Assembly (NCBI GenBank): GCA_945787925.1
Contig: CALZJY010000067.1
Coordinates: 1 to 8,837, forward strand
Origin: an uncultured Anaerosporobacter sp.
GTDB lineage: Bacteria > Bacillota > Clostridia > Lachnospirales > Lachnospiraceae
Direction of reading: 5' to 3'
DNA length: 8,837 nt
Both the position numbers and the translations under genes were made by a program. The notes under the pieces were generated by a model, which did not search any database, was not told the origin of the DNA, and worked only from the letters and a program-made list of their open reading frames with translations. Shown one piece after another: positions 1 through 6,346 of this stretch; within the stretch, counting starts at the first letter, position 1, and the number at the start of each line of letters is the position of its first letter.

Positions 1-42
1 GTTCACTATCAACGGTGTTTAGTCTGCGTTGCAGTTCATCTA

Positions 43-73
43 ATTATAGAAACTTTATGCTTCTTAGGTTCAA
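43..73 (-). promoter_or_regulatory. Possible leftward promoter reading out of the window
   Basis: On the minus strand there is TTGAAC (68-73) and a perfect TATAAT (43-48), separated by 19 bases, which is slightly long. It would drive a gene left of the window, divergent from the 232-aa gene. The -10 is perfect, but the -35 matches consensus at only four of six bases. Confidence 0.33.
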
Positions 74-77
74 CCTA
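65..77. promoter_or_regulatory. Small inverted repeat, possible operator
   Basis: TAGGTT-C-AACCTA is a perfect 6-bp inverted repeat around one central base. It overlaps the -35 elements of both the leftward and the rightward promoter candidates, where a repressor would normally bind. It is short, so chance occurrence is possible. Confidence 0.3.
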
Positions 78-97
78 GGCTAGTTTCCGTATATACA
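69..97 (+). promoter_or_regulatory. Weak candidate promoter for the bilin-reductase-like gene
   Basis: TTCAAC (69-74) and TATACA (92-97) are separated by 17 bases. Each element is only a partial match to the sigma-A consensus (three and four of six). Spacing and position, 24 bases before the start codon, are right; strength is doubtful. Confidence 0.28.
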
Positions 98-120
98 TAA
101 GTAGGAGGGGGGATGTCATT

Positions 121-819
121 ATGTTTTTCTCTGAATTAGACATTCTTACAAAAGAGATTATCGAATCTCTTGGAAAGCATATGAGGATGACGGAAAAGAC
201 ACCAAAGCAATATCTACATATGAGCTATCCGAAGCTCCTTCCCATTATGCGGTTTGAAACCCATCAGTACGACGCGGAACAATTTGGGACAGTGACCACA
301 TTTCAAACAAGGAGATTAGGAGGCAAAATGCAGCTTTCTACCATGGTCTGTACGCCATCGAAAGGATTAGAGATTCCGTTGCTTGTTGTAGACTGCATGG
401 TCATGCCAAAGAAGCAACGGGCATTGTGCTTTGTAGAGTTTTATGATTGTACGGAAAAGGGAATGAAGGATACGAAGCTCTTTGAAGGGTTACATAACCG
501 CTATAGTAATTATCCTGATTATGAGGAAAAGAGGGCGTGGTATGTAAAAGAGCGGGCCCCCTATTCCATGATTAAGTCCGACCTTGCTTGGCAGCAGGGA
601 TATGGGGTGCAAAAGATGGTAAGGGATACGATGGAAGTCTATACCTTGGTGGCAAAACATGCAAGGAAGGACGGCAGGAACATAAGGAAGATCAGAGAAT
701 TGCAGCAAAGGATGGTGGAGGATGGTAGTCCAGCAAAGCCAATCCTAGAAAAGGTGCTAGGAAAGAAAGAGGCAGAAAGCTTCTTCCGGACCGTGGTCAT
801 GCCAGTACCAGAGTCTTGA
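121..819 (+). CDS. Ferredoxin-dependent bilin reductase-like protein
   Basis: This 232-aa protein is likely a soluble cytoplasmic reductase related to the ferredoxin-dependent bilin reductase family (PcyA, HY2, PebA/B), which reduce linear tetrapyrroles without flavin or metal. Seen in the sequence: a central block (about residues 59-112) with FQTRRLGGKMQL, then GLEIPLLVVDCM placing Asp91 where the family has its catalytic Asp, then FVEFYDCTE; and a C-terminal helix region (about 186-227) with LQQRMVEDG, ILEKVLG and FFRTVVM, which matches the family end LEK-x-G-x-A-x-V. The PcyA catalytic His appears replaced by Ser/Thr (LSTMVCTP), so the reaction may differ. Length fits the family (about 230-250 aa). 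The start follows a strong AGGAGGGGGG site (103-112). A ferredoxin gene converges on it. The family call is from memory of PcyA, not a search; substrate unknown. Confidence 0.55.
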   Translation: MFFSELDILTKEIIESLGKHMRMTEKTPKQYLHMSYPKLLPIMRFETHQYDAEQFGTVTTFQTRRLGGKMQLSTMVCTPSKGLEIPLLVVDCMVMPKKQRALCFVEFYDCTEKGMKDTKLFEGLHNRYSNYPDYEEKRAWYVKERAPYSMIKSDLAWQQGYGVQKMVRDTMEVYTLVAKHARKDGRNIRKIRELQQRMVEDGSPAKPILEKVLGKKEAESFFRTVVMPVPES

Positions 820-829
820 GACAAAAGGA

Positions 830-870
830 AAAATGCCCTGATGCCGATTTTGTTGGCACCAGGACATTTT
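830..870. terminator. Bidirectional terminator between convergent genes
   Basis: Arms 830-845 and 855-870 form a 16-position stem around a 9-base loop. Read on the plus strand it has two A/C or C/A mismatches. Read on the minus strand both become G-U wobble pairs, so that stem is complete, and it is followed by a U-rich run (TTTTTCCTTTT). It is therefore best as the ferredoxin terminator and probably also serves the plus-strand gene. Confidence 0.75.
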
Positions 871-889
871 AGTTTATGAAAAAAGAATC

Positions 890-1072
890 TTATTGTTCTT
901 CGATTGCGCCTACTGGGCAAGAATCCATTGCTTCTCTTACAGATGCTTCGTTTTCCGCAGTAACTGCACCAGTTGCTTCCGCTAAACCTTCTGCGTTCAT
1001 TTCAAATACTTCACTACAAATGCTGTTGCACATTCCGCATCCGATACAAGATTCATTTACATATGCTTTCAT
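890..1072 (-). CDS. Single-cluster [4Fe-4S] ferredoxin
   Basis: This 60-aa low-potential electron carrier of the cytoplasm has Cys9, Cys12 and Cys15 (CIGCGMC) plus Cys52 (SCPVGAI) as the four expected ligands of one [4Fe-4S] cluster. The second cluster of clostridial 2[4Fe-4S] ferredoxins is missing and replaced by an acidic, Ala-rich middle segment, as in Thermotoga or Bacillus-type ferredoxins. Cys19 is an extra cysteine not needed for the cluster. The start at 1072 is chosen because a GGGAGG site lies 8 bases upstream; an in-frame extension to 1126 would add 18 residues unlike the family. It converges on the bilin-reductase-like gene and is divergent from the MFS operon. Supplying electrons to the neighbouring reductase is an inference from position and family chemistry; it may equally be a general ferredoxin. 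Confidence 0.9.
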   Translation of the reverse strand: MKAYVNESCIGCGMCNSICSEVFEMNAEGLAEATGAVTAENEASVREAMDSCPVGAIEEQ

Positions 1073-1144
1073 AGTATTACCTCCCTTAACCTTGCTTTCT
1101 GCTAGGTGATATCCATAGTCTATCAAAAATTGGAAGAAAAATCT

Positions 1145-1158
1145 GTAACATTTGTTAC
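1145..1158. promoter_or_regulatory. Perfect 14-bp palindrome, likely operator
   Basis: GTAACA-TT-TGTTAC is a perfect palindrome in the 178-base gap between the divergent ferredoxin and MFS genes. A weak plus-strand -35 (TTGGAA, 1130-1135) would place the -10 inside it, so a bound regulator could block the transporter promoter. I do not recognise it as a named box; it is not a good match to cre, Rex or Fnr consensus. Confidence 0.45.
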
Positions 1159-1250
1159 CAAATAAAAGAATCTGCAGGAGGGAATTGCCAGTGGAAAGGG
1201 AATTGATTAGACTAAAGGAGGAAACAAATATACATAGAGGGAGAAACGAA

Positions 1251-2429
1251 ATGAAGAATAGTTATCAGAAGACCATTTATGCCTGTTTTACAGGCTATGT
1301 GGTGCAGGCAATTGTAAATAACTTTGTGCCGTTACTATTCCTTACCTTCCATGCGACTTATGGAATCTCCTTATCCAACATTACGATTCTTGTAACCGTC
1401 AATTTTGGAATCCAGCTACTCGTGGACTTAGCATCCGTCGTATTTGTAGATAAGATTGGCTACCGTAGTTCGGCTGTGCTTGCCCATGTGTTTGCAGCAG
1501 TGGGATTTCTCCTATTGACAATCCTTCCAGGTGCCATGGACAATTCCTTCTTGGGATTGTTGATCGCAGTAAGTACCTATGCGGTAGGCGGAGGTCTGTT
1601 AGAAGTGTTAGTCAGTCCAATCGTGGAGGCATGTCCGACGGATCACAAGGAGAAGGCGATGAGCCTGTTACATTCCTTTTATTGCTGGGGACATGTAGGA
1701 GTCGTCTTGCTATCGACTGCCTTTTTCTTCGTATTTGGAACTTCTAATTGGAAGGTGCTTGCCTTGTTATGGGCAATCGTTCCTATGGTGAATGCGGTGG
1801 CATTTTGTATCGTTCCCATCGCTCCATTGCTTGCAGAGGAAGAACAGGGCATTCGATTGAGCGCGCTTGTAAGGAGCCAAGCGTTCTGGATGCTGATCGT
1901 ATTCATGGTATGTGCAGGGGCTTCGGAGCAGGCAGTAAGCCAATGGGCATCCACCTTCGCAGAGAAAGGGTTGGGAGTCACAAAGGCAGTCGGTGACCTT
2001 GCAGGGCCATTATTGTTTGCGGTCATGATGGGACTTTCCAGGGCGTACTATGGAAAGTTTGGAGAGCGAATCCATCTGGAACGGTTTATGGGAGGCAGCA
2101 TATTGTTATGTATTGCATCCTATCTGCTCATCGGCCTTTGTAGCAACCCAGTCCTTGGATTTTTGGGATGTGGCCTATGCGGATTTTCTGTGGGCATCCT
2201 TTGGCCAGGAACATTTAGCATGGCGGCAGTCTCCATCCGAGGAGGCGGTACGGCAATGTATGCGCTGCTTGCGCTTGCAGGAGACCTTGGATGTTCTGGT
2301 GGACCGACCTTTGTAGGAAAGGTTTCTGCTGCAGTAGGAGACGATCTTCGTAAAGGAATTTTGATGGCGGTCGTATTTCCGGTCGTATTAGGAATCGGCA
2401 TGGTTGTAAAACGAGCAAAAAGAATATAG
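1251..2429 (+). CDS. Major facilitator superfamily (MFS) transporter
   Basis: This 392-aa integral membrane protein has the length and hydrophobic pattern of a 12-helix MFS permease. The loop after helix 2 carries DKIGYRSS (from Asp67), a form of the MFS motif A. Helix 1 begins right after the start (YACFTGYVVQAIVNNFVPLL). Substrate cannot be read from sequence. Start choice: ATG 1251 is preceded by AGAGGGAG (1236-1243) and gives the usual short MFS N-terminus. An in-frame GTG at 1191, behind a strong CAGGAGGG (1175-1182), would add 20 charged residues and is a real alternative. It is first in a tight run: the ribosome binding site of the acetyltransferase overlaps its stop codon. Confidence 0.88.
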   Translation: MKNSYQKTIYACFTGYVVQAIVNNFVPLLFLTFHATYGISLSNITILVTVNFGIQLLVDLASVVFVDKIGYRSSAVLAHVFAAVGFLLLTILPGAMDNSFLGLLIAVSTYAVGGGLLEVLVSPIVEACPTDHKEKAMSLLHSFYCWGHVGVVLLSTAFFFVFGTSNWKVLALLWAIVPMVNAVAFCIVPIAPLLAEEEQGIRLSALVRSQAFWMLIVFMVCAGASEQAVSQWASTFAEKGLGVTKAVGDLAGPLLFAVMMGLSRAYYGKFGERIHLERFMGGSILLCIASYLLIGLCSNPVLGFLGCGLCGFSVGILWPGTFSMAAVSIRGGGTAMYALLALAGDLGCSGGPTFVGKVSAAVGDDLRKGILMAVVFPVVLGIGMVVKRAKRI

Positions 2430-2442
2430 GAGGAGAATGGGA

Positions 2443-2844
2443 ATGAGAAAAATTCAGATTCGTAGAGGAAGAGAACAGATGCAGCTAGACGACATCATGG
2501 AGTTGCTTGGACAATCCTATTGGGCAAAAGAACGCTCAAGGGAGGTCACAGAACGGGCACTCGACCATTCCATTTGTTATGGAGCATTTTTAGAAGATGG
2601 AACGCAGATTGGACTAGCTCGTGTCGTTACGGATTATGCAACCATTCTTTATCTTGCAGATGTAATCGTACATAAAGACTATCGTGGAGATGGCATTGGA
2701 AAGGCACTTCTTGCAAGCATTCAGGAGGATGCCGATGTGTGGGGGCTATTAGGAGTATTATTTACAAAGGATGCCCAAACGTTATATGAGAAATATGAGT
2801 TTGTAAGAGATGGGGAACGTTGCATGTATAAACCAAGAGGTTAG
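2443..2844 (+). CDS. GNAT-family N-acetyltransferase
   Basis: This 133-aa acetyl-CoA-dependent acetyltransferase acts in the cytoplasm; the substrate is unknown. It shows the acetyl-CoA pyrophosphate-binding motif A as DVIVHKDYRGDGIGKALL, with R-G-D-G-I-G-K in place of the Q/R-x-x-G-x-G/A signature, after strand residues ARVVTDYATILYLADV. The early QSYWAKERS is typical of a small single-domain GNAT subgroup. A C-terminal YEKYEFVRDG fits the usual 'Y-x-x-x-G-F' end of the fold. Two ATG codons lie two codons apart; 2443 is preferred because AGGAGG (2428-2433) is 9 bases away, against only 3 for ATG 2437. It is co-transcribed with the MFS gene upstream and the CPBP gene downstream (21-base gap to the preferred CPBP start). 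Confidence 0.9.
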   Translation: MRKIQIRRGREQMQLDDIMELLGQSYWAKERSREVTERALDHSICYGAFLEDGTQIGLARVVTDYATILYLADVIVHKDYRGDGIGKALLASIQEDADVWGLLGVLFTKDAQTLYEKYEFVRDGERCMYKPRG

Positions 2845-2865
2845 CATACGAAAGAAGGGATGTCG

Positions 2866-3741
2866 ATGGATACACAGGAAGGGCTACAGCAGGAACTAGG
2901 CATCTATGTGGCAGGACTGCTGTTATATAGTTATTGTATGTATGGATGTGTGGGTGCCTATAAGCTGGCGTGCTCGTATGGAATAAGAGGTGGAAGTCGC
3001 TCTGGCGTGCCGTATCTAATCGGCGTTGGCATTGGTTTTTTGTTCCTTTCTCTTTTTTATAAGGACAGAAGGCGGGAGCTGATTTGGAAACGAAAACAAA
3101 AGGGATCCTGGAAGCTAGTTGCCCTTTGCCTTCTGTTTTTGATGGGTGCCCAGTTTGTGACCATGGTTTGGGCAGAGGGAGTGGAGGCACTCGTACAGAA
3201 AGCAGGCATCTCTCTTGCGAGAGAGCGAGAGGCCGCATCAGGAGCAAATGGGACGGGGACGATGATGTTCTATACGTTGGTGGTGGCACCGATGATAGAG
3301 GAAATCGTATTCCGAGGATATGTGTTAAAGGGGTTAAAGAAGTATGGAAACAGCAGTGCCATCTTTATCTCGGCCCTATTGTTTGGCTTATATCATGCGA
3401 ACCTTATACAGATGGTATTTGCCTTCTTGATGGGACTGCTGCTTGGTTATGTGGCAGCAGAGTATTCGGTGCATCTTACAATCCTGCTTCATATGGCCAA
3501 CAATGCCATGGTAAGTGGGATGGTGCTTTTGGGTGCTACAAAGCAGACGATGCTGTATGGAATAGAAGGGCTCTCCTTCGTACTGGTGCTTTTTTTAATC
3601 GTATGGAATAGGAGGAAGATTTTCTGCTATATCGAGGCGAGCGGAGGATGCAATGTAAGGAGTTCGGTCCGAAACCTTTGGATGTTGCTTTATGTTGGGA
3701 TGACCGTCCTAGTCGCATGGCAAGGAATTATGGGAGGCTAG
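2866..3741 (+). CDS. CPBP-family intramembrane glutamic protease (CAAX protease-like)
   Basis: This 291-aa multi-pass membrane protein carries the three CPBP (Abi/CAAX) motifs: EEIVFRG (Glu145, Glu146, Arg150), FGLYHA (His177) and HMANN (His209, Asn213). These form the active site of Rce1-like intramembrane proteases. Bacterial members act in prenyl-peptide processing, bacteriocin immunity or signalling; nothing here selects one role. N-terminal helices (about 15-35 and 48-65) precede the core, and a further helix (about 271-288) follows it after a Cys-containing polar stretch. The start at ATG 2866 leaves 6 bases after GAAGGG; ATG 2860 touches that site and is less likely. It is the last gene of the MFS-GNAT-CPBP run. 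No bacteriocin precursor was found beside it. Confidence 0.9.
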   Translation: MDTQEGLQQELGIYVAGLLLYSYCMYGCVGAYKLACSYGIRGGSRSGVPYLIGVGIGFLFLSLFYKDRRRELIWKRKQKGSWKLVALCLLFLMGAQFVTMVWAEGVEALVQKAGISLAREREAASGANGTGTMMFYTLVVAPMIEEIVFRGYVLKGLKKYGNSSAIFISALLFGLYHANLIQMVFAFLMGLLLGYVAAEYSVHLTILLHMANNAMVSGMVLLGATKQTMLYGIEGLSFVLVLFLIVWNRRKIFCYIEASGGCNVRSSVRNLWMLLYVGMTVLVAWQGIMGG

Positions 3742-3771
3742 TTGACGAAAGATGGCAGGATGTGTTTTAAT
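3742..3771 (+). promoter_or_regulatory. Sigma-A promoter of the DUF445 gene
   Basis: TTGACG (3742-3747) and TTTAAT (3766-3771) are separated by 18 bases, each five of six to consensus. Transcription would start near 3778, about 30 bases before the DUF445 start. The -35 begins on the base right after the CPBP stop codon, so DUF445 is probably an independent unit. Confidence 0.7.
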
Positions 3772-3808
3772 ACAAGAACATATATGAAAGAACACCGGAG
3801 GAGTAAAG

Positions 3809-4693
3809 ATGGATTTTATTAAATTGCTATCTGCACCACTCATTGGCGCAGTGATTGGATATTGTACAAACTATATCGCGGTAAAGATGTTATTTCGTCC
3901 GCTAAGACCAATAAAAGTATTTGGAAAGACACTTCCATTTACGCCTGGTATCATTCCAAAACGAAAACCAGCCTTAGCAAGAGGGATTGCGCAGATGGTT
4001 GGAACATCCCTTATGGGAGAAGAAGAAATTGCAAAAGCGCTTTCTTCGAAAGAAATGAAGGAAGCCGTAGTGACAGGCATTACGGAAGCAGTAAACAGCA
4101 TCGTGACAGAGCAGACAATCAAGGAAGATGCGTTATTATTCTTAGATGAAGAAGGATATGATCAAAAGAAAGCCATGGCAGCAGCAGCCGTAACCGATAA
4201 GGTAGTGACAGGGATCGCATCCATGGACATTTCCGAATTGATTGTAAAAGAAGGAACGGAAGCAATCCGTGGACTTGGTGGCATGGTTGCAATGTTCGTA
4301 AATGAGAATATGATTCGTGGATTCGCAGGACCAATCAGTGAGCGTTTTGTTGCGTTCCTAGAGACGGAAGGAAGAAACGTAATCCAAGACAAGGTCAGCC
4401 TAGAATTTGACCAAGCAGAAACAAAGACGATTGCAGAACTATTTGGAGTGGATGCCGCAAATGGATTAAAAGACAAGATGGGAGAGTTATATGATTCGTT
4501 AGTGGCGAAGGAAGCAACTCGCATCGCTTCTGCATTCGACGTATGTGGAATCGTAGAAACAAAGATCAATGAAATGGATGTAGAGGAATTAGAACAGTTA
4601 ATTCTATCCGTAATGAAAAATGAATTAGGAATGATCGTAAACTTAGGTGCGTTAATCGGTTTCGTACTTGGGTTATGCAACTTATTCTTTTAA
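3809..4693 (+). CDS. DUF445 family membrane-anchored protein
   Basis: This 294-aa protein belongs to the DUF445 family (YheB-like). The N-terminal helix (about 5-27) runs into the conserved TNYIAVKMLFRPLRPI, followed by GKTLPFTPGIIPKRKPALA, the most conserved part of the family. A long, mostly helical acidic middle (about 70-270, with EEEIAKALSS and similar) leads to a second hydrophobic segment at the very C-terminus (about 274-294). Such hairpin-like anchoring with a large soluble domain is typical; biochemical function is not established, and Bacillus members are linked to the spore or cell envelope. The start follows GGAGGAG (3797-3803). It has its own promoter and a strong terminator, so it appears monocistronic. 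Confidence 0.9.
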   Translation: MDFIKLLSAPLIGAVIGYCTNYIAVKMLFRPLRPIKVFGKTLPFTPGIIPKRKPALARGIAQMVGTSLMGEEEIAKALSSKEMKEAVVTGITEAVNSIVTEQTIKEDALLFLDEEGYDQKKAMAAAAVTDKVVTGIASMDISELIVKEGTEAIRGLGGMVAMFVNENMIRGFAGPISERFVAFLETEGRNVIQDKVSLEFDQAETKTIAELFGVDAANGLKDKMGELYDSLVAKEATRIASAFDVCGIVETKINEMDVEELEQLILSVMKNELGMIVNLGALIGFVLGLCNLFF

Positions 4694-4703
4694 CAAGGAA
4701 ATA

Positions 4704-4736
4704 GTGTCAGCAACTTGGTTGCTGGCACTTTTTTTT
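4704..4736 (+). terminator. Rho-independent terminator of DUF445
   Basis: GTGTCAGCAAC (4704-4714) pairs with GTTGCTGGCAC (4718-4728) through 11 pairs, one of them U-G, around a TTG loop, and eight T follow (4729-4736). This is a textbook terminator 10 bases after the stop codon. Confidence 0.92.
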
Positions 4737-4854
4737 ACACGAACAAAGATGGAACTGGTGGCGATAGGATGCTTTATATGTCGAAACGACTAGAATAAAG
4801 GAAAAACAAATAGGAAACCCTAGGAATAGTATTGTTTGAAAGGAGGAATTAGAA

Positions 4855-5370
4855 ATGAATCCAACAATACGAAGAATCACATCGGCAATCCTCATGGCAT
4901 TGCTTCTCACGACATGGTATGGCAGTGAGACTGTGTATGCCAAGGAAAAGGGAAGCGATACCGACCTAGCAACAGAAATCGAAAATGATCCACAGCTTAC
5001 GACGCTTGCCTATTTAATTGAAACAGCAGGTCTCTTAGATGCCTTAGAAGGAACAGGTCCTTATGTACTGTTTGCACCAACCAATGCAGCATTTGACCAG
5101 GTATCCGAAAGCGTGCGAAGCGAACTGATTAGGAAAGAGAACAAAGCACGATTAGAAGGCTTATTACTATATCACCTGTATCCAGGAAAGCAAGTGGCGC
5201 TAGAGGGTAGCAAGCCACAGACGCTTGCCATGTTAAATGGAAAGGAAGCAACGATCACAAAGGATGGCAAGGCCATAAAGATCAATGGCAGCAAGGTCCA
5301 GATTCCAGGAAAGCCACTTTCCAACGGCACCCTTTATAAGATTGACCAAGTATTAAAACCAGAGGGCTGA
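4855..5370 (+). CDS. Secreted FAS1 (fasciclin) domain protein
   Basis: This 171-aa protein has a signal peptide (charged MNPTIRR, hydrophobic 8-22, likely cleavage after VYA at about 29) and a single FAS1 domain, an adhesion fold. The H1 region is YVLFAPTNAAFDQV (about 70-83), the central YH motif is LLYHLYPGK (about 103-111), and the H2 region is LSNGTLYKIDQVLKP near the end. The His usual in H2 (NGVIHVID) is Tyr here. There is no lipobox Cys and no LPXTG motif, so it is probably released or loosely held outside the membrane. The start follows AAAGGAGG (4839-4846) at ideal spacing. The DUF1275 gene begins one base after its stop, so the two are translationally coupled. Role in adhesion is known for the family, inferred here. 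Confidence 0.9.
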   Translation: MNPTIRRITSAILMALLLTTWYGSETVYAKEKGSDTDLATEIENDPQLTTLAYLIETAGLLDALEGTGPYVLFAPTNAAFDQVSESVRSELIRKENKARLEGLLLYHLYPGKQVALEGSKPQTLAMLNGKEATITKDGKAIKINGSKVQIPGKPLSNGTLYKIDQVLKPEG

Positions 5371-5371
5371 C

Positions 5372-6052
5372 ATGTTAAAAATAAGGCAACGGGATGTGTC
5401 GCTGGCAATTGCCTTATCGTTAGCATTTGTAGGCGGCTTTTTAGATATCTATACGTATATCGCGAGAGGGAAGGTATTTGCCAATACCCAGACAGGAAAC
5501 TTAGTACTGCTTGGCAAGTTTGCTACCGAGGGAAACGTTCGGAAGGTGGTTTACTATGTGGTATCCATTCTAGCATTTACGTTAGGCATCGTCTTGGCCA
5601 AAGTGGTAGAGCATGTGTATGTACAGAACAATGAGTTCCTATGGTACCATGTGACGATTGGAATCGAGATTGCCCTCGTCTTAGTCGTGATGTGGCTTCC
5701 ATCCGGGCAAAAGTATGACGTATTAGCCAATATACTCATTTCGTTTGTCTGCGCCATACAGGTACAGAGCTTCCGAAAGGTCAATGGAATCGGATACTCT
5801 ACCGCCATGTTTACTGGCAATGTAAAGAATGCATCGGAACGGTTCTGTGAATACTTCCTTAGCAAGGACAAAAAGGCATTGCAGGATGGAATGGTATATC
5901 TTGCCCTGATTATAAGCTTTGTAATCGGAGCAGCAGTAGGGACCATCTTTACTAAGATGTATAAGACAAAGGCAGTAGGTGTAACTTCTGTCCTCCTCTT
6001 TTTAGTATTCCTCCTACTGTTTTATGAGGATGCGGCAGGGAAAGCTTGTTGA
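5372..6052 (+). CDS. DUF1275 (YoaK family) membrane protein
   Basis: This 226-aa protein has about six transmembrane helices and the family signature GGFLDIYTYIARG followed by FANTQTGNLVLLG (about 21-48), with a second repeat-like motif FRKVNGIGYSTAMFTGNVKN (about 134-153). Length is normal for the family. Function is not established; transport is often guessed. Its start codon is one base after the stop of the fasciclin gene and has only AGAGGG (5361-5366) as ribosome binding site, so translation is probably coupled to the upstream gene. The final codons lie inside a 9-bp hairpin that covers the stop. Confidence 0.9.
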   Translation: MLKIRQRDVSLAIALSLAFVGGFLDIYTYIARGKVFANTQTGNLVLLGKFATEGNVRKVVYYVVSILAFTLGIVLAKVVEHVYVQNNEFLWYHVTIGIEIALVLVVMWLPSGQKYDVLANILISFVCAIQVQSFRKVNGIGYSTAMFTGNVKNASERFCEYFLSKDKKALQDGMVYLALIISFVIGAAVGTIFTKMYKTKAVGVTSVLLFLVFLLLFYEDAAGKAC

Positions 6053-6070
6053 GAGTACCGGCAAGCTTTC
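6040..6070 (+). terminator. Hairpin over the DUF1275 stop codon, without U-tract
   Basis: GAAAGCTTG (6040-6048) pairs perfectly with CAAGCTTTC (6062-6070) around a 13-base loop that contains the TGA stop. No T-run follows, only an A-rich stretch, so it is a poor intrinsic terminator. It may instead protect the mRNA 3' end, with termination left to the hairpin at 6290-6346. Confidence 0.4.
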
Positions 6071-6108
6071 AAAATATAAAAAATAGGATTCCTTATGAAT
6101 CAAGATAA

Positions 6109-6252
6109 TCCCAATCCACAACTCCAGGGCAACGCTGGAATGTGATTACATACGAGGGGAAACAGGCAGTGCATTGCATAGAGAAGGAAGCGGACATGTT
6201 AATGTATCAGGATAAGTATCGATATAAAAGAGGCCAAAGGGAAAAAGATTGA
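6109..6252 (+). pseudogene. Remnant of a GGDEF-domain C-terminus (diguanylate cyclase)
   Basis: One frame, open from just after a TAA at 6106 to TGA at 6250, reads about 47 residues, including VITYEGKQAVHCIEKEAD and then MLMYQDKYRYKRGQREKD. The pattern E-A-D-x-x-M-Y-x-x-K-x-x-x-K is the classic last helix of GGDEF domains, with normal termination soon after. Nothing of the GGDEF loop or the rest of the fold lies upstream; 6071-6108 holds no recognisable feature. This looks like the end of a lost cyclase gene. A 27-codon reading from GTG 6169 behind GAGGGG (6154-6159) could be translated but would have no cyclase activity. Confidence 0.55.
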
Positions 6253-6277
6253 CCTGCGTAGCCTAATTTGCTAAAAT
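6249..6277 (+). promoter_or_regulatory. Strong extended -10 sigma-A promoter upstream of yitT
   Basis: TTGACC (6249-6254) and TAAAAT (6272-6277) lie exactly 17 bases apart, each five of six to consensus, with a TG dinucleotide one base before the -10 (6269-6270). Start of transcription is expected near 6284. It overlaps the end of the GGDEF remnant. Confidence 0.7.
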
Positions 6278-6289
6278 TAATGTAATTTT

Positions 6290-6346
6290 AAAAGAGCAAT
6301 TGCGAATTATAGTACTATAGTATAATTTGCGATTGCTCTTTTTTTT
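6290..6346 (+). terminator. 22-bp terminator-like hairpin in the yitT leader
   Basis: Arms 6290-6311 and 6321-6342 pair over 22 positions with two G-U pairs and no mismatch, around a 9-base loop. T runs from 6339 to 6346. It begins about 6 bases after the predicted start of transcription and ends 8 bases before the yitT ribosome binding site (AGGAGG, 6354-6359). It may end the fasciclin-DUF1275 transcript, attenuate yitT, or define a small RNA of about 60 bases. A perfect TATAAT (6321-6326) in its right arm, with TTGCGA (6300-6305) only 15 bases upstream, is a possible second promoter for yitT. Confidence 0.75.

Noticed and set aside
2762..3289. 175-codon minus-strand frame across the GNAT-CPBP junction
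   Set aside because: It covers the ends of two clear plus-strand genes, has Pro/Ser/His-rich composition, no domain and no ribosome binding site.
3084..3611. 175-codon plus-strand frame inside the CPBP gene
   Set aside because: It is an out-of-frame shadow; the CPBP motifs EExxxR, FxxxH and HxxxN are all in the other frame.
4162..4680. Long open frame (172 codons) antisense to DUF445
   Set aside because: It lies fully opposite a well-supported gene, has no ribosome binding site and a low-complexity Ser/Ile/Asn composition typical of an antisense shadow.
4780..4796. GTCG-AAA-CGAC repeat with TAGAAT as a promoter/operator for the fasciclin gene
   Set aside because: No acceptable -35 lies at the right distance from TAGAAT, and the repeat arms are only 4 bp. 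I see no convincing promoter in 4737-4838.
6095..6145. Short frame starting MNQDNPNPQL
   Set aside because: It has only 16 codons, no ribosome binding site and overlaps the GGDEF remnant in another frame.
6290..6346. Long hairpin read as a MITE or mobile repeat
   Set aside because: There is no target-site duplication or second copy in the window, and it ends in a T-run as a terminator does.
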